64,000 nucleotides of DNA from Dyella kyungheensis (GCF_016905005.1 NZ_JADIKC010000003.1:682001-746000); one strand, 5' to 3'. Positions 47,681 to 57,639 are shown, counted from the first letter of the stretch. The notes: a model not told the origin generated them from the letters alone. Translations and numbers: made by a program.

Positions 47681-49081
47681 ATGACCGTCCGCACCCGTTT
47701 TGCCCCCAGTCCCACCGGTTTCCTGCATATCGGCGGGGCCCGCACAGCCCTTTACTGCTGGCTGGAGGCTCGCCGCCGCGGTGGACAGTTCGTGCTGCGC
47801 ATCGAGGATACCGACCGCGAGCGCTCCACCGAGGAAGCCGTGCAGGCCATTCTCGATGGCATGAACTGGCTCGGGCTGACGCACGATGAAGGTCCGGTTT
47901 ACCAGACGGCACGCCTCGAGCGCTACAAGCAGGTGGCCGACGAGCTGCTGAAGGCCGGCCTGGCGTACTACGCGTACGAGTCCAAGGACGAGATCGAAGC
48001 GATGCGCGAAGCCGCCTATGCCAAGGGCGAGAAGCCCCGCTACAACGGCTATTACCGCGACCGCAACGAGCCCTATCGCGACGATCCGAACCGCGTGATG
48101 CGCTTCAAGAATCCGCTGGAAGGCACGGTGGTGTTCGAGGACAAGGTGAAGGGCCGCATCGAGTGGGCGAACGCCGAACTCGACGACCTGGTGATCTTCC
48201 GTTCCGACGGTTGGCCGACCTACAACTTCGCCGTGGTGGTCGACGATATCGACATGGGCATCACCGAGGTGATCCGCGGCGACGACCATGTCAACAACAC
48301 GCCGCGCCAGATCAATATCTACAAGGCGCTCGGCAAGCCGGTGCCGGAGTTCGCGCACCTGCCGATGATCCTCGGCCCGGATGGCCAGAAACTGAGCAAG
48401 CGCCACGGCGCCGTGAGCGTGATGCAGTACCGCGACGACGGCTTCCTGCCGCACGCGCTGCTCAACTACCTAGTGCGCCTGGGCTGGTCGCATGGCGACC
48501 AGGAAATCTTCTCGGCGGAAGAAATGATCCAGCTGTTCGACGTGTCCGATGTCAACAAGGCCGCCTCGCGTTTCGACGTGACCAAGCTGTCGTGGCTCAA
48601 CCAGCATTACCTGAAGACGGAAGAGCCTTCGCTGATTGCGCCGGAGTTCGAGTGGCACCTCACCCAGGCCGGCATCGACTTCAGCAAGGGCCCGAACCCG
48701 GCCGACGTGATCGTGGCGTTGCGCGATCGCGTGCAGACGCTGAAGGAAATGGCCGAGCGCGCGAAGATCTGGTACGGCCCGATCGTCGAATGGGACGACA
48801 AGGCGGTCGCCAAGCATCTGCAGAACGACAGCGCCGTTGCCGTGCTCAGCGAAGCGAAGCAGCTGATCGCGGACGTCGAGTGGAAGCCCGAGCCGATCCA
48901 CGGCGTGATCGAACAGATTGCCGCGAAGCTGGAGCTGGGCATGGGCAAGATCGCGCAGCCGCTGCGCGTGGCGATGACCGGCACGCAGGTATCGCCGTCG
49001 ATCGATCACACCATCTACCTGGCCGGCCGCGAGATGGCGCTGCAGCGTATCGACGACGCCATCGCCAAGGCCAAGGGGTGA
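47681..49081 (+). CDS. gltX: Glutamyl-tRNA synthetase
   Basis: Class I synthetase charging tRNA-Glu; 466 residues. The HIGH-type motif lies in [19 protein letters not shown], the KMSKS-type motif is KLSKRHG near residue 240, and the anticodon-binding helical domain forms the C-terminus. ATG 47681 gives [13 protein letters not shown]. The long form without zinc cysteines fits the non-zinc branch. Confidence 0.97.
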   Translation: MTVRTRFAPSPTGFLHIGGARTALYCWLEARRRGGQFVLRIEDTDRERSTEEAVQAILDGMNWLGLTHDEGPVYQTARLERYKQVADELLKAGLAYYAYESKDEIEAMREAAYAKGEKPRYNGYYRDRNEPYRDDPNRVMRFKNPLEGTVVFEDKVKGRIEWANAELDDLVIFRSDGWPTYNFAVVVDDIDMGITEVIRGDDHVNNTPRQINIYKALGKPVPEFAHLPMILGPDGQKLSKRHGAVSVMQYRDDGFLPHALLNYLVRLGWSHGDQEIFSAEEMIQLFDVSDVNKAASRFDVTKLSWLNQHYLKTEEPSLIAPEFEWHLTQAGIDFSKGPNPADVIVALRDRVQTLKEMAERAKIWYGPIVEWDDKAVAKHLQNDSAVAVLSEAKQLIADVEWKPEPIHGVIEQIAAKLELGMGKIAQPLRVAMTGTQVSPSIDHTIYLAGREMALQRIDDAIAKAKG

Positions 49082-49116
49082 TCGCTCCAGCCATGCGCGG
49101 ACTGCGCTGAACCGGC

Positions 49117-49395
49117 ATGGACGAACTGCTCGCCAAAGCCACCCAAGGCGTCGACGTGGATTCGCCCGACGCCTTCCTGCAGATCTTCCTGAACCTGATG
49201 GGTCTGGTCCCCTGGGCGGCGTTGTTCTGGTGGAGCGTGGTGTTCGTGGTGGTGGGCGCGTTGCTCGGGTGGTGGCGTGGCCGCACGCTGGAGGGCGTGG
49301 TGCTGGCTCTGGTGCTGGGGCCGATCGGCTGGATCGTGGTGTGGCTCAGGCCCCGCCCCAAAGCCGTGCCGCCGCCGTTGCCGCCACGGCGCTGA
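49117..49395 (+). CDS. Small membrane protein of unknown function
   Basis: A 92-residue protein with two hydrophobic helices (about residues 30-50, and 58-78 with LALVLGPIGWIVVWL) and a Pro-rich C-terminal tail. It follows gltX by 35 nt. I do not recognise a family beyond a general resemblance to small two-helix membrane proteins. Confidence 0.7.
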   Translation: MDELLAKATQGVDVDSPDAFLQIFLNLMGLVPWAALFWWSVVFVVVGALLGWWRGRTLEGVVLALVLGPIGWIVVWLRPRPKAVPPPLPPRR

Positions 49396-49443
49396 ACCGC
49401 CACTTGCGGATGCACGCTGCAGGCCTCACGTAAGTGTCGGTGT

Positions 49444-49953
49444 ATGATGGCTTCCGAGGTGAATTCATTGAGTCAGGCTGCCGACAAAGCGCGCACGCAT
49501 CACCACCATCACCACGACGACGCGCAAAGCTTCGTTCGTGCGGTGGAGCATGCCAGTGAGGAACGTGGCCTGAGGCTCACGCCGCTGCGCAAGGAAGTGC
49601 TGGAGCTGGTGGCGGCTGCCGGCAAACCGGCGAAGGCCTACGATTTGCTCGACCAGCTGCGCGAACGCCACGGCAACGCGGCGCCGCCCACGGTGTATCG
49701 GGCGCTCGATTTCCTGCTCGAGCACGGCTTCATCCACAAGCTGGAATCGATCAACGCGTTCGTCTCCTGCCATCACCCGGCCGAGGCGCACCAGGTGCCG
49801 TTCCTGATCTGCGACAACTGCTCCAGCGCACAAGAAGTGTGCGACGAGCGGGTGGCCGAGTTGATCGAGGCCCAGGCCAAGGCCTTCGGCTTCCGTCCCC
49901 AGGCGCAGACGCTGGAAGTGCACGGTCTCTGCAAGAACTGCCGCAAGAGCTGA
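49444..49953 (+). CDS. zur: Fur-family zinc regulator (Zur-like)
   Basis: Zinc-responsive repressor of up to 169 residues. The winged helix contains LRLTPLRKEVLELVAAAG and PPTVYRALDFLLEHG; the structural zinc site is CDNC and CKNC (two CxxC pairs), with regulatory-site ligands in SCHHPAEAHQ. The N-terminus carries six consecutive histidines (THHHHHHDD). Start is uncertain: ATG 49444 or 49447, or TTG 49468, which has GAGGTG 6 nt upstream and would give MSQAADKARTH. A Zur-box-like palindrome and two zinc-related genes follow, supporting Zur over Fur or PerR. Confidence 0.88.
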   Translation: MMASEVNSLSQAADKARTHHHHHHDDAQSFVRAVEHASEERGLRLTPLRKEVLELVAAAGKPAKAYDLLDQLRERHGNAAPPTVYRALDFLLEHGFIHKLESINAFVSCHHPAEAHQVPFLICDNCSSAQEVCDERVAELIEAQAKAFGFRPQAQTLEVHGLCKNCRKS

Positions 49954-50007
49954 TATCCCGCTCGGGTCTTCCTGAACGGCCCGGCGGAAGGGCTTTGCGT
50001 TCGAGAC

Positions 50008-50020
50008 GTTACAATGTAAC
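50008..50020. promoter_or_regulatory. Zur-box-like palindrome upstream of the MerC-like gene
   Basis: GTTACAATGTAAC is a perfect inverted repeat about an A. It fits the core of the gammaproteobacterial Zur box, GTTATANTATAAC, with two compensating differences. It lies 57 nt upstream of ATG 50078 and 55 nt after the zur stop. Confidence 0.6.
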
Positions 50021-50077
50021 ATACGTGAATCGGGTCACTCGCGACCCCTCTGTGCTCCGCTCCGGTCCCCCCATCCG

Positions 50078-50503
50078 ATGGAAGCTCCCCAGCAGAACAA
50101 GAGTCGCTTGTGGTCCCTGGCTGACAGGGTCGGTGCGATTGCATCGTTCCTGTGTGCCATCCATTGCGCGGCTCTCCCGTTCGTCCTCGCCTTGCTCCCG
50201 TTCGTCGGCCTCGAATTCCTGGCCGACCATGCGTTCGAGCGCGGCTTCGTGCTGTTCGCCAGCGCGCTGGCGATAGTCAGCCTGGTCATCGGCTATCGAC
50301 GTCATCACCGCCCGTTGGCGCTGTTGTTGGCATTGCCGGGTCTGGCCCTGCTGATCATGGGCGTCACCTTCGCCGAGCACTACGGCATCGCGCTGCACAG
50401 CGTGATGGTGACCTGCGGTGGTTTGCTGGTGGCCGGCGCGCACTTCGTGAACCTGCGCACGCACCGCTCGCTGCACGTGCACAGTGCCCAATGCGCGCAC
50501 TGA
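50078..50503 (+). CDS. MerC-domain membrane protein
   Basis: A 141-residue protein with four hydrophobic helices. The first helix has the CAIHCAALP motif, the paired cysteines of the MerC family that bind metal. MerC itself imports mercury(II); chromosomal homologues next to zur genes are likely involved in zinc or another soft metal. The C-terminus is His-rich (HRSLHVHSAQCAH). The Zur-box-like site upstream suggests zinc control. A CDF exporter follows after 60 nt. Confidence 0.85.
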   Translation: MEAPQQNKSRLWSLADRVGAIASFLCAIHCAALPFVLALLPFVGLEFLADHAFERGFVLFASALAIVSLVIGYRRHHRPLALLLALPGLALLIMGVTFAEHYGIALHSVMVTCGGLLVAGAHFVNLRTHRSLHVHSAQCAH

Positions 50504-50563
50504 GCATCGCGGCAGATCACGTCGTGATTGTGTAACGGGGCCGCTGATTCCTAGCATTTGCCC

Positions 50564-51538
50564 ATGAGTTCAGCCCACGCGCATACCCACGATGATCACG
50601 ATCATGACCACGCCCACGGTCATGCGCACGATCACGCGCATGCGCACGGCGGCGTCACCGGTCGTGAAAAGAAACTGATCTTCGCCTTCGTGCTCACCAC
50701 CCTGATGATGGTGGTGGAGATGGTGGGCGGTGTTTTTTCCGGCTCGCTGGCACTGGTGGCAGATGGCGGCCACATGCTGATCGATGCGCTGGCATTGTTG
50801 CTCGCCATTGCAGGTGCGTGGTTTGCCCGCCGACCGGCGGACGCGCGCCGCACTTACGGTTACGGACGCCTGGAAGTCCTGGCCGGCTTCGTCAACGCAC
50901 TCACCCAGTTCGTGCTGGTCGCGTTCATTGCGTACGAAGCGGTCACGCGACTGTTCGAACCCACGCACATTCTCTCCGGCCTGATGCTGGTGGTGGCCTT
51001 GATCGGCCTGGTGGTCAACGTGCTGGTGCTGAGCACGCTGCATGGGCATGCGCATGACGACGTGAATCTTGCCGGCGCCACGCTGCATGTGATCGGCGAT
51101 CTGCTCGGTTCCCTGGCCGCCGTGGTGGCCGCGCTGCTGGTGCGCTGGTTGGCCTGGAACTGGGCCGATCCGGTGCTTTCCCTGCTGGTGTCGCTGCTGA
51201 TCCTCAACAGCGCGTGGCGACTGTTGCGTCGTTCCTCGCACATCCTGCTGGAAGGCGTGCCGGAAGGCATGAACACCGAGGAAGTGGAAGCGGCGCTGCG
51301 TGGTGCGGATGCGTCCATCCGTGACGTGCACCATCTGCATGTCTGGCAGCTGGCCTCGGGCTCGCGCATGGCCACCCTGCATGCCGAACTGCATGAAGGC
51401 ACCGGCAGCGCGCAGGCCATCCTGGCGATCAATCGCGTCCTGGCTGAACGTTTCAGCATTCAGCATGTGACCGTGCAGGTCGATTCCGGGGATTGTCCCG
51501 ACGAAAAGCGCGGCTGCGCCGGCCCGGGTTGCCGCTGA
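50564..51538 (+). CDS. Cation diffusion facilitator, zinc exporter type
   Basis: Six-helix CDF/SLC30 antiporter of 324 residues (ZitB/CzcD-like), expected to expel Zn2+ or Cd2+ in exchange for protons. The His/Asp-rich N-terminus (residues 3-30) can collect metal. The zinc site residues are in HMLID of TM2 and HVIGD of TM5 (HxxxD, the zinc-selective form). The C-terminal cytoplasmic domain has VHHLHVWQLASG. ATG 50564. It is probably in one unit with the MerC-like gene. Confidence 0.92.
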   Translation: MSSAHAHTHDDHDHDHAHGHAHDHAHAHGGVTGREKKLIFAFVLTTLMMVVEMVGGVFSGSLALVADGGHMLIDALALLLAIAGAWFARRPADARRTYGYGRLEVLAGFVNALTQFVLVAFIAYEAVTRLFEPTHILSGLMLVVALIGLVVNVLVLSTLHGHAHDDVNLAGATLHVIGDLLGSLAAVVAALLVRWLAWNWADPVLSLLVSLLILNSAWRLLRRSSHILLEGVPEGMNTEEVEAALRGADASIRDVHHLHVWQLASGSRMATLHAELHEGTGSAQAILAINRVLAERFSIQHVTVQVDSGDCPDEKRGCAGPGCR

Positions 51539-51608
51539 CTATTGCGCTTTGGGCTGTCGCTGATACGATGGTCGGCCGTATACATCCCAACGAATCAAGG
51601 AGTTCCCC

Positions 51609-51770
51609 ATGGGCAAGGGCGATCGTCGAACCCGTCGTGGCAAGACCTACCGTGGCAGCTACGGCAACAGCCGCGCTCATTCGCTGCAGCCTGCTGTGGC
51701 CGGTGCCAAGGCAACCGTGACCAAGCCGGCAGCCGCCAAGAAGGCCGCGCCGAAGAAGAAGTCGGCTTAA
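51609..51770 (+). CDS. Small ribosomal protein Thx-like (bTHX)
   Basis: A 53-residue, very basic protein. It starts MGKGDRRTRRGKTYRGSYGN, the Thx signature that fits into the head of the 30S subunit, and continues with an Ala/Lys tail (KKAAPKKKSA) not seen in Thermus Thx but common in proteobacterial forms. AAGGAG lies 6 nt upstream of ATG 51609 and a terminator follows, so it is a complete monocistronic gene. Confidence 0.88.
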   Translation: MGKGDRRTRRGKTYRGSYGNSRAHSLQPAVAGAKATVTKPAAAKKAAPKKKSA

Positions 51771-51785
51771 ACGCCAGGCTTCACG

Positions 51786-51815
51786 AGAAAAAGCCCCCAT
51801 GCGGGGGCTTTTTTT
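51786..51815 (+). terminator. Rho-independent terminator of the Thx-like gene
   Basis: AAAAGCCCCC and GGGGGCTTTT pair around ATGC and run into a T-tract that overlaps the hutI stop codon on the other strand. The A-run on its left side means it may also terminate the opposing hutI transcript. Confidence 0.88.
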
Positions 51816-53049
51816 ATGGGCGCACTTCAGCTTGGGAATGACCGCCGATGAACACGTTCCGCAGCACCTGGCCGCCGATCCAGTAGCAGAGCTCGGCGGG
51901 CTGCTTGACGTTCCAGACGTCGAGATCCGCCCGTTGACCGGCCTGGAGCGTGCCACGGTCGCTGAGACCGAGCGCCCGCGCGGCATGCACGGTCACCCCG
52001 CGCAGTGCTTCTTCCGGCGTGAGACGGAACAGCGTGCAGGCCATGCCGGCGGCGAGGCGCAGCGAGAGCAGGGGCGAGGTACCGGGGTTGCAGTCGGTGG
52101 CGATGGCCATGGCGACGCCGTGCTCGCGTAAACCAGCGATCGGGGGCAGCTCGGTCTCGCGCAGCGCATAGAAGGCGCCAGGCAAGAGCACGGCGACCGT
52201 GCCTGCAGCGGCCATGGCGCGGATGCCGCTGTCGCTGAGGTATTCAAGATGATCCGCCGACAAGCCGCGATAGCGTGCCACCAGTGCGGCGCCGTCGAGA
52301 TCCGACAACTGCTCCGCATGCAGTTTCACCGGCAAGCCCAGTTCCGTGGCGCGGTCGAATACGCGCCGCGTTTCCTCGGGCGTGAACCCAATGTTCTCGC
52401 AAAACGCGTCGACGGCATCGACCAGGCCTTCGGCGGCGAGGGCGGGAAGCATCTCGTCGCACACCAGCGATACGTAGGCTGTGCGGTTCTCGCGGTATTC
52501 GGGCGGCAACGCATGCAGGCCGAGGAAGCTCGTGCGCACGGTGATGCCCAGCGCATTGCCGATGCGCCGTGCGACGCGCAGCATGCGGCGTTCGGTTTCT
52601 TTATCCAGCCCGTAGCCGGATTTGATTTCCAGCGCGGTGACGCCATCGGCCAGCAAGGCGTGGGCGCGCGGCAACGCTTGCACGAACAGTTCGTCTTCGC
52701 TCGCTTCGCGGGTGGCTTTCACAGTCGACACGATGCCGCCGCCCGCGCGGGCGATGTCTTCGTAGCTGGCGCCGTTGAGGCGCAGGTCGAATTCGTGCGC
52801 ACGGTTGCCGCCGAATACCAGATGCGTGTGGCAGTCGATCAGGCCGGGCGTGACCACCGCGCCGCCGAGATCCTCCACGTGCGAAGCGAGTGCCAGCGCA
52901 TCGCCGGGCAGATCGTCCTGCGCACCCACCCATGCGATATGCCCTTCGTGCATGGCGATGGCGCCGCGTTCAATCAAGCCATACGGCGCGTCGCCCGCGA
53001 AAGTCGCCAGCGTGGCGTTGATCAGCAAGTGGTCCCAGCGTTGCGTCAT
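51814..53049 (-). CDS. hutI: Imidazolonepropionase
   Basis: Third step of histidine degradation: opens imidazolone-5-propionate to N-formimidoyl-L-glutamate. Amidohydrolase of 411 residues with metal ligands His74 and His76 in [10 protein letters not shown], a His in KLHAEQL and the Asp in [30 protein letters not shown] is a family block. ATG 53049 overlaps the ClC stop by 4 nt. It is the last of three coupled genes, facing hutF. Confidence 0.95.
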   Translation of the reverse strand: MTQRWDHLLINATLATFAGDAPYGLIERGAIAMHEGHIAWVGAQDDLPGDALALASHVEDLGGAVVTPGLIDCHTHLVFGGNRAHEFDLRLNGASYEDIARAGGGIVSTVKATREASEDELFVQALPRAHALLADGVTALEIKSGYGLDKETERRMLRVARRIGNALGITVRTSFLGLHALPPEYRENRTAYVSLVCDEMLPALAAEGLVDAVDAFCENIGFTPEETRRVFDRATELGLPVKLHAEQLSDLDGAALVARYRGLSADHLEYLSDSGIRAMAAAGTVAVLLPGAFYALRETELPPIAGLREHGVAMAIATDCNPGTSPLLSLRLAAGMACTLFRLTPEEALRGVTVHAARALGLSDRGTLQAGQRADLDVWNVKQPAELCYWIGGQVLRNVFIGGHSQAEVRP

Positions 53050-54506
53050 GACGGTCGATGATCGGTGGAAGGGGGATCGGTGGGAAGCGGCGGCGTTGCC
53101 GGGTCTTCCATCAGGGCCTGCTCGTCGTCTTGGTGCGCCTCTTCGGCAGCGCGGCGGGCCAGTTCCAATTCGTAGCCATGGATCAGCTTGTCGGCCAGCT
53201 CGCGGTAGACCGGCTTGCGCGAGAACAGCGACGAAGCGGCGCGCGCGATCAGGCAGGTGGCCATGATCGGCAGCACCATCTGCTGGTTGTCGGTGAGCTC
53301 CATCGAAATCACCGTGGCGGTCAGCGGTGCCTGCGTGACGCCGGCCAGATAGGCGGCCATGGCGAGCAGTGCGACCGCCGAAGGATCGACGCCGGGAAGA
53401 ATGGTGGAAAGGTTGTTGCCCAGGCCCGCGCCCACCGCGAGTGCAGGCGAGAAGATGCCGCCCGGAATGCCCGCCCAGTACGAGGCGACATTGCCCAGGA
53501 ACTTCAGCACGCCGAAGCTGGTTACCGTATTGGAATGGCCCTGCAGGATGTCCTTGGCCTGGGCGTAACCGGTGCCGTAGAGGCCGGTGTTGGTCAGCTG
53601 GCTGAGCAGCACGAGCGCAAGACCGCAGGCAGCGGCGAACAGCACCGGTTGCCGCGCACGCAGCCGGCCGATGAAGCCGCGAAATCCGGTGTCGCTGGGC
53701 AGGATCAGCCGCGCGAACAGGCCGCCCGCAAGACCGCACACGAGGCCGGTGGCAAGCACCGCCCACCACGCGTTGCCCAGTGGCAGGCCGATGTTGAAGT
53801 GGCCGAAATAAGCGTAGTTGCCGAGGATGCCCAGTGACACCAGGCCGGCGATGAAAACCGCCGTGAGCAGGATGCCGCTCATGCGATGCTCGAACGAACC
53901 GCTCATTTCCTCGATGGCGAACACGATGCCGGCGAGCGGAGTATTGAACGCTGCCGCCAGGCCCGCCGCCGAACCCGCGAGAATGAAGCGCCCCGCGGCG
54001 GCCGGCTCGTCGAAGCCGAAGCGTCGGCCCAGGGTGTAGAGCAGGCCGGCTCCCACGTGCACGGTCGGGCCTTCGCGGCCCACCGAGGCGCCACCGAGCA
54101 ACGCGGCCAGCGTCAACGCCATCTTGCCGATGGCCACGCGCAACGACAGCAGGCTTTGGCGAAAACCTTCGTCCTCGACTTTCAGCGCGGCAATCGCCTG
54201 CGGAATGCCCGAGCCGCGCGTGGGCCTGAGTGCGCCTTCGGTCAGCCAGGCGAGCAGGGCGAACGTGACCGGTGTGATCAGGAACGCCCAGAAGCGGTTG
54301 TGCGTCACCACGCCGTGGAACACATTGAACGCCCAGTCGGCCGCCTGCGCGAAACCGATGGCAGCCAGGCCGACCAGCACGGCACCGCCCCAGAACAGCA
54401 CGCGTCGCCGCCATTGCACGGGCGAAAACAGTTCCGATCTGGCGAGGCGATGGAAGCGGCCCGTTACCGACGACGGGGGCTGTGCGTCTTCGTCGAATTC
54501 GCTCAC
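53046..54506 (-). CDS. ClC-family chloride channel/antiporter
   Basis: Membrane protein of 486 residues. The ClC selectivity-filter motifs are present: GSGIPQ, GREGPT (with the gating/proton Glu) and [17 protein letters not shown]. coli ClcA exchanges 2 Cl- for 1 H+; whether this one is a channel or an antiporter depends on residues I cannot align confidently. The start is GTG 54506, overlapping the fusion gene stop by 4 nt. Its placement between hutI and a GNAT-nitrilase gene is unusual; a link to histidine use is only positional. Confidence 0.92.
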   Translation of the reverse strand: MSEFDEDAQPPSSVTGRFHRLARSELFSPVQWRRRVLFWGGAVLVGLAAIGFAQAADWAFNVFHGVVTHNRFWAFLITPVTFALLAWLTEGALRPTRGSGIPQAIAALKVEDEGFRQSLLSLRVAIGKMALTLAALLGGASVGREGPTVHVGAGLLYTLGRRFGFDEPAAAGRFILAGSAAGLAAAFNTPLAGIVFAIEEMSGSFEHRMSGILLTAVFIAGLVSLGILGNYAYFGHFNIGLPLGNAWWAVLATGLVCGLAGGLFARLILPSDTGFRGFIGRLRARQPVLFAAACGLALVLLSQLTNTGLYGTGYAQAKDILQGHSNTVTSFGVLKFLGNVASYWAGIPGGIFSPALAVGAGLGNNLSTILPGVDPSAVALLAMAAYLAGVTQAPLTATVISMELTDNQQMVLPIMATCLIARAASSLFSRKPVYRELADKLIHGYELELARRAAEEAHQDDEQALMEDPATPPLPTDPPSTDHRPS

Positions 54507-56077
54507 GATGAGGGCTCGGACTTGCGGGTCCAGCGCGTTTCGTAAAGATCGAAACGGCGATCCTTGAGGTTCTGCACCGCACCGGCATTGCGCGCGCGGG
54601 CCAGGCTCTCCAGGTGGAGGTCGGCGAACAGCACGGTCTCGATGTTCGGCGTGGAATCGGCGGCGATGCCGTCGCGCGCGAACGGGAAATCGCTGGGCGT
54701 GAGGATGCAGCTCTGGCCGTACTGGATGTCGAAGTTGTTGACGCCCGGCAGATTGCCCACGTTGCCCGACAACACCACGTAGCACTGGTTCTCGATGGCG
54801 CGGGCCTGCGAGCAATAGCGCACGCGCAGATAGCCCTCGCGCACATCGGTGCAGAACGGCACGAACAGGATCAACGCGCCCTGGTCGGTGAGATGGCGCG
54901 CGACCTCGGGGAACTCCGAGTCGTAGCAGATCATCACGCCGATCGGACCGCAGTCGGTCTGGATGGTGGCGGCCGTGTCGCCGCCGGTGATGTTCCACAC
55001 GGTGCGTTCGCTCGGCGTGGGATGGATCTTTTCCTGCTCGTGGATCGAGCCGTCGCGCAGGCACACGTAGCAGACGTTGTGGATGTCGCCGTTGGCCTGC
55101 TCGGTGGGATGGGAGCCCGCGATGATGTTGATGTTGTAGTGCACGGCCAGCCGGCTGAAGAGTTCCTTCACCTGCGGGGTGTACTGGCTGAGCATGCGGA
55201 TCGAATTGACCGGCGACAATTCCTCGTTCTCGATCGACAGCAACTGCAGCGTGATCAGCTCGGGGAAGGTGACGAAATCCGCGTTGTAGTCGGCCGCGAT
55301 ATCGGTGAAGTATTCCACCTGCGTGGCGAATTCCTCGAACGAACGGATGCGCCGCTGCTGGTACTGCACCGAGGCCACGCGCACCATGTCGGGCAGGCGC
55401 TGGGTGGAGGGAATGGAAGGGATGTCGGGGTGATCCAGCAGCGCCGGATTGCGCCATACCAGATGGGCGGCGTAGCCCAGCGACTCATAGTCCGACGGCA
55501 CGTAACCGCGCAGCAGGCCGACCACTTCGAATTCGTTGCTGAGCTGGAAGCTGAGCGTCTGATCGCGCCGCTTGCCTTCGACCACGGCCTGCACGTACGC
55601 CTCGGCGCTGCCATAGCGCTGCAGGTTGCGGGCGAGCCCGGGGATGCGTCCGCCGAACACGATGCCGCGCAATTTCAGGTCGGTGCACAGGCGCTTGCGT
55701 GCCTGGTACAGGCGCTGGCCGATGCGCATGTTGCGATAGTCTGGATGCACCACCACTTCCATGCCGTACAACCAGTTGCCGTCGCGACGATGACGCGAGG
55801 CCATGCCGCCGCCGGTGATCTGCATCCAGGTGTGCGGGGCGAGTGCGGCGGCTTCGTCGATGCGGAAGGTGGCGCAATATCCAACGATCCTGCCTTCGTA
55901 CTCGACCACGAACTGGCCTTCGGGGAAATGGGTCTGCTGTGAGCGCAGCATTTCCGCCGAGTGCCCCCATTCGGGCGTGTAGACGCGGGCGGTGAGGTCG
56001 ACCAGTGCGGACACATCGGCGGCCTTGGCCTGCCGCACCAGCAGCTTGGGAGTGTGTTCCTGGGATTTCTTAGCCAT
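54503..56077 (-). CDS. GNAT-nitrilase fusion (acetyltransferase plus carbon-nitrogen hydrolase)
   Basis: A two-domain protein of 524 residues. Residues 1 to about 205 form a GNAT domain ([20 protein letters not shown]; acetyl-CoA loop near [15 protein letters not shown]). From about residue 230 comes a nitrilase-superfamily domain with the Glu-Lys-Cys triad in [20 protein letters not shown] and [10 protein letters not shown]. This fusion architecture is known in bacteria but has no settled reaction. It is the first gene of a unit with clc and hutI, divergent from hutF by 81 nt. A CATAAT -10-like element only 6 nt before ATG 56077, and no ribosome site, suggest a leaderless mRNA. Confidence 0.9.
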   Translation of the reverse strand: MAKKSQEHTPKLLVRQAKAADVSALVDLTARVYTPEWGHSAEMLRSQQTHFPEGQFVVEYEGRIVGYCATFRIDEAAALAPHTWMQITGGGMASRHRRDGNWLYGMEVVVHPDYRNMRIGQRLYQARKRLCTDLKLRGIVFGGRIPGLARNLQRYGSAEAYVQAVVEGKRRDQTLSFQLSNEFEVVGLLRGYVPSDYESLGYAAHLVWRNPALLDHPDIPSIPSTQRLPDMVRVASVQYQQRRIRSFEEFATQVEYFTDIAADYNADFVTFPELITLQLLSIENEELSPVNSIRMLSQYTPQVKELFSRLAVHYNINIIAGSHPTEQANGDIHNVCYVCLRDGSIHEQEKIHPTPSERTVWNITGGDTAATIQTDCGPIGVMICYDSEFPEVARHLTDQGALILFVPFCTDVREGYLRVRYCSQARAIENQCYVVLSGNVGNLPGVNNFDIQYGQSCILTPSDFPFARDGIAADSTPNIETVLFADLHLESLARARNAGAVQNLKDRRFDLYETRWTRKSEPSS

Positions 56078-56083
56078 TGCCGC

Positions 56084-56089
56084 ATTATG
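56084..56089 (-). promoter_or_regulatory. -10-like element giving a possible leaderless transcript
   Basis: CATAAT on the minus strand, ending 6 nt before ATG 56077. If used, transcription would start at or next to the start codon. No -35 match was seen. Confidence 0.25.
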
Positions 56090-56158
56090 CCGCAGCGATG
56101 TGAACGGGGCGGGGTGAGTAACGGGTACACTCGAACTCTGTTCCCGAGGAGCCTGCGC

Positions 56159-57526
56159 ATGGCAGCCACCATCTCGACCCGCTACGCCGCCGACCGACTG
56201 TGGACACCGCAGGGCTGGAGGTCGGATGCGCTGCTGGCCGTCGACAGTGGCGGCATGCTCACCGAGATCGGCACGGGCGCGGGCGAGCGGTTGGGTCGTT
56301 GGGTATTGCCGGGCATGCCCAACCTGCATTCGCACGCTTTCCAGCGGGCGATGGCGGGCCTGGCCGAGCGTAAGGGTAAGAGCGACGACAGTTTCTGGAC
56401 CTGGCGCGAAACGATGTATGCGTTCGCGGCCACCATCGGACCGGACGAACTGCAGGCCATCGCTGCGCAGCTGTACATGGAGATGGTGAAGAGCGGTTAC
56501 ACGCAGGTATGCGAGTTCCATTATCTGCATCACCAGCCCGACGGCACGCCGTACGCGCAGCCCGAGGCGATGTCGCTGGCGTTGATCGAAGCCGCGCGCG
56601 AAGCGGGCATCGCGCTGACCTTGTTGCCGGTGTTGTACATGAGCGGCGGTTTCGATGGCCGTCCGCTGGCGCCGCGTCAGCGCCGCTTCGGCCACGACGT
56701 GCCGTCCTATCTGCGTTTGCTCGACAGCCTGCGCAAGCACGAGAGCGACGGCTTGCGCGTTGGCATCGCGTTGCATTCGCTGCGCGCCGTGCCCGAACAA
56801 GCCTTGCGCGAGGTGCTCGCCGATGACGCGGCGAAAGCCTGTCCGATCCATATCCATATCGCCGAACAGATCGGCGAAGTGCAGGATTGCCTGGCCACGC
56901 GCGGGGCGCGACCGGTCGAATGGCTGTTCGAGCATGCGCCGGTGGATGCGCGCTGGACGCTGATCCATGCCACGCATCTGAGCGAGCGGGAGAGGGAGCA
57001 GATCGCGCGTAGCGGCGCAGTCGCCGGCTTGTGTCCCACCACCGAGGCGAATCTCGGCGATGGCTTGTTTCCGCTGGCCGATTACCTCGATGCGAACGGC
57101 ACGCTCGGCATCGGTTCGGATTCGCATATCTCGGTGTCGCCGGTGGAAGAACTGCGCTGGCTGGAGTACGGCCAGCGCCTGGCCACGCGCCACCGCAACA
57201 TTGCCGCGCGTCGCCAGGGCGACAGCGTGGGCGAGACGCTGTGGCGGGCGGCCTTGCGCGGCGGTGCGCTGGCTTCGGGCCTGCCCATCGGCGAGTTGCG
57301 CGACAAGCTGCGCGCCGACTTGTTGGTGCTGGAAGACCGTGCTCCCCTGCTTGCGGCGCGCGACGAACATTCCATCATCGACAGCTTCCTGTTCGCCGGC
57401 AACACGCCGCTGGTGCGCCATGTCATGGTGGGCGGCGAATGGGTGGTGCGTGGCTTCACCCATCGCGACGAGGACCGCATCGCCGCGCGCTATCGCTCGG
57501 TGATGGAACGGCTGGTGCGGCGCTAG
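56159..57526 (+). CDS. hutF: Formimidoylglutamate deiminase
   Basis: Converts N-formimidoyl-L-glutamate to N-formyl-L-glutamate and ammonia in the five-step histidine pathway. Amidohydrolase of 455 residues with zinc ligands in PNLHSHAFQRAM, His in HIHIAEQIGEV, and Asp in GIGSDSHISVSP. GAGGAG lies 7 nt upstream of ATG 56159, and a -10-like TACACT sits at 56126-56131. The presence of HutF means the cell uses the formylglutamate route (needs HutG), not direct formiminoglutamase. Confidence 0.95.
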   Translation: MAATISTRYAADRLWTPQGWRSDALLAVDSGGMLTEIGTGAGERLGRWVLPGMPNLHSHAFQRAMAGLAERKGKSDDSFWTWRETMYAFAATIGPDELQAIAAQLYMEMVKSGYTQVCEFHYLHHQPDGTPYAQPEAMSLALIEAAREAGIALTLLPVLYMSGGFDGRPLAPRQRRFGHDVPSYLRLLDSLRKHESDGLRVGIALHSLRAVPEQALREVLADDAAKACPIHIHIAEQIGEVQDCLATRGARPVEWLFEHAPVDARWTLIHATHLSEREREQIARSGAVAGLCPTTEANLGDGLFPLADYLDANGTLGIGSDSHISVSPVEELRWLEYGQRLATRHRNIAARRQGDSVGETLWRAALRGGALASGLPIGELRDKLRADLLVLEDRAPLLAARDEHSIIDSFLFAGNTPLVRHVMVGGEWVVRGFTHRDEDRIAARYRSVMERLVRR

Positions 57527-57639
57527 TCCGCTGCCAACAATCCATGCACGCGGCGAAGTCGTTTTCGTCGCGTCGACATTGCTATCGATCGGTCATGGCA
57601 CGGCCATCTCCGACCCCTATCCCCTTTGAGGTCCCCGTT

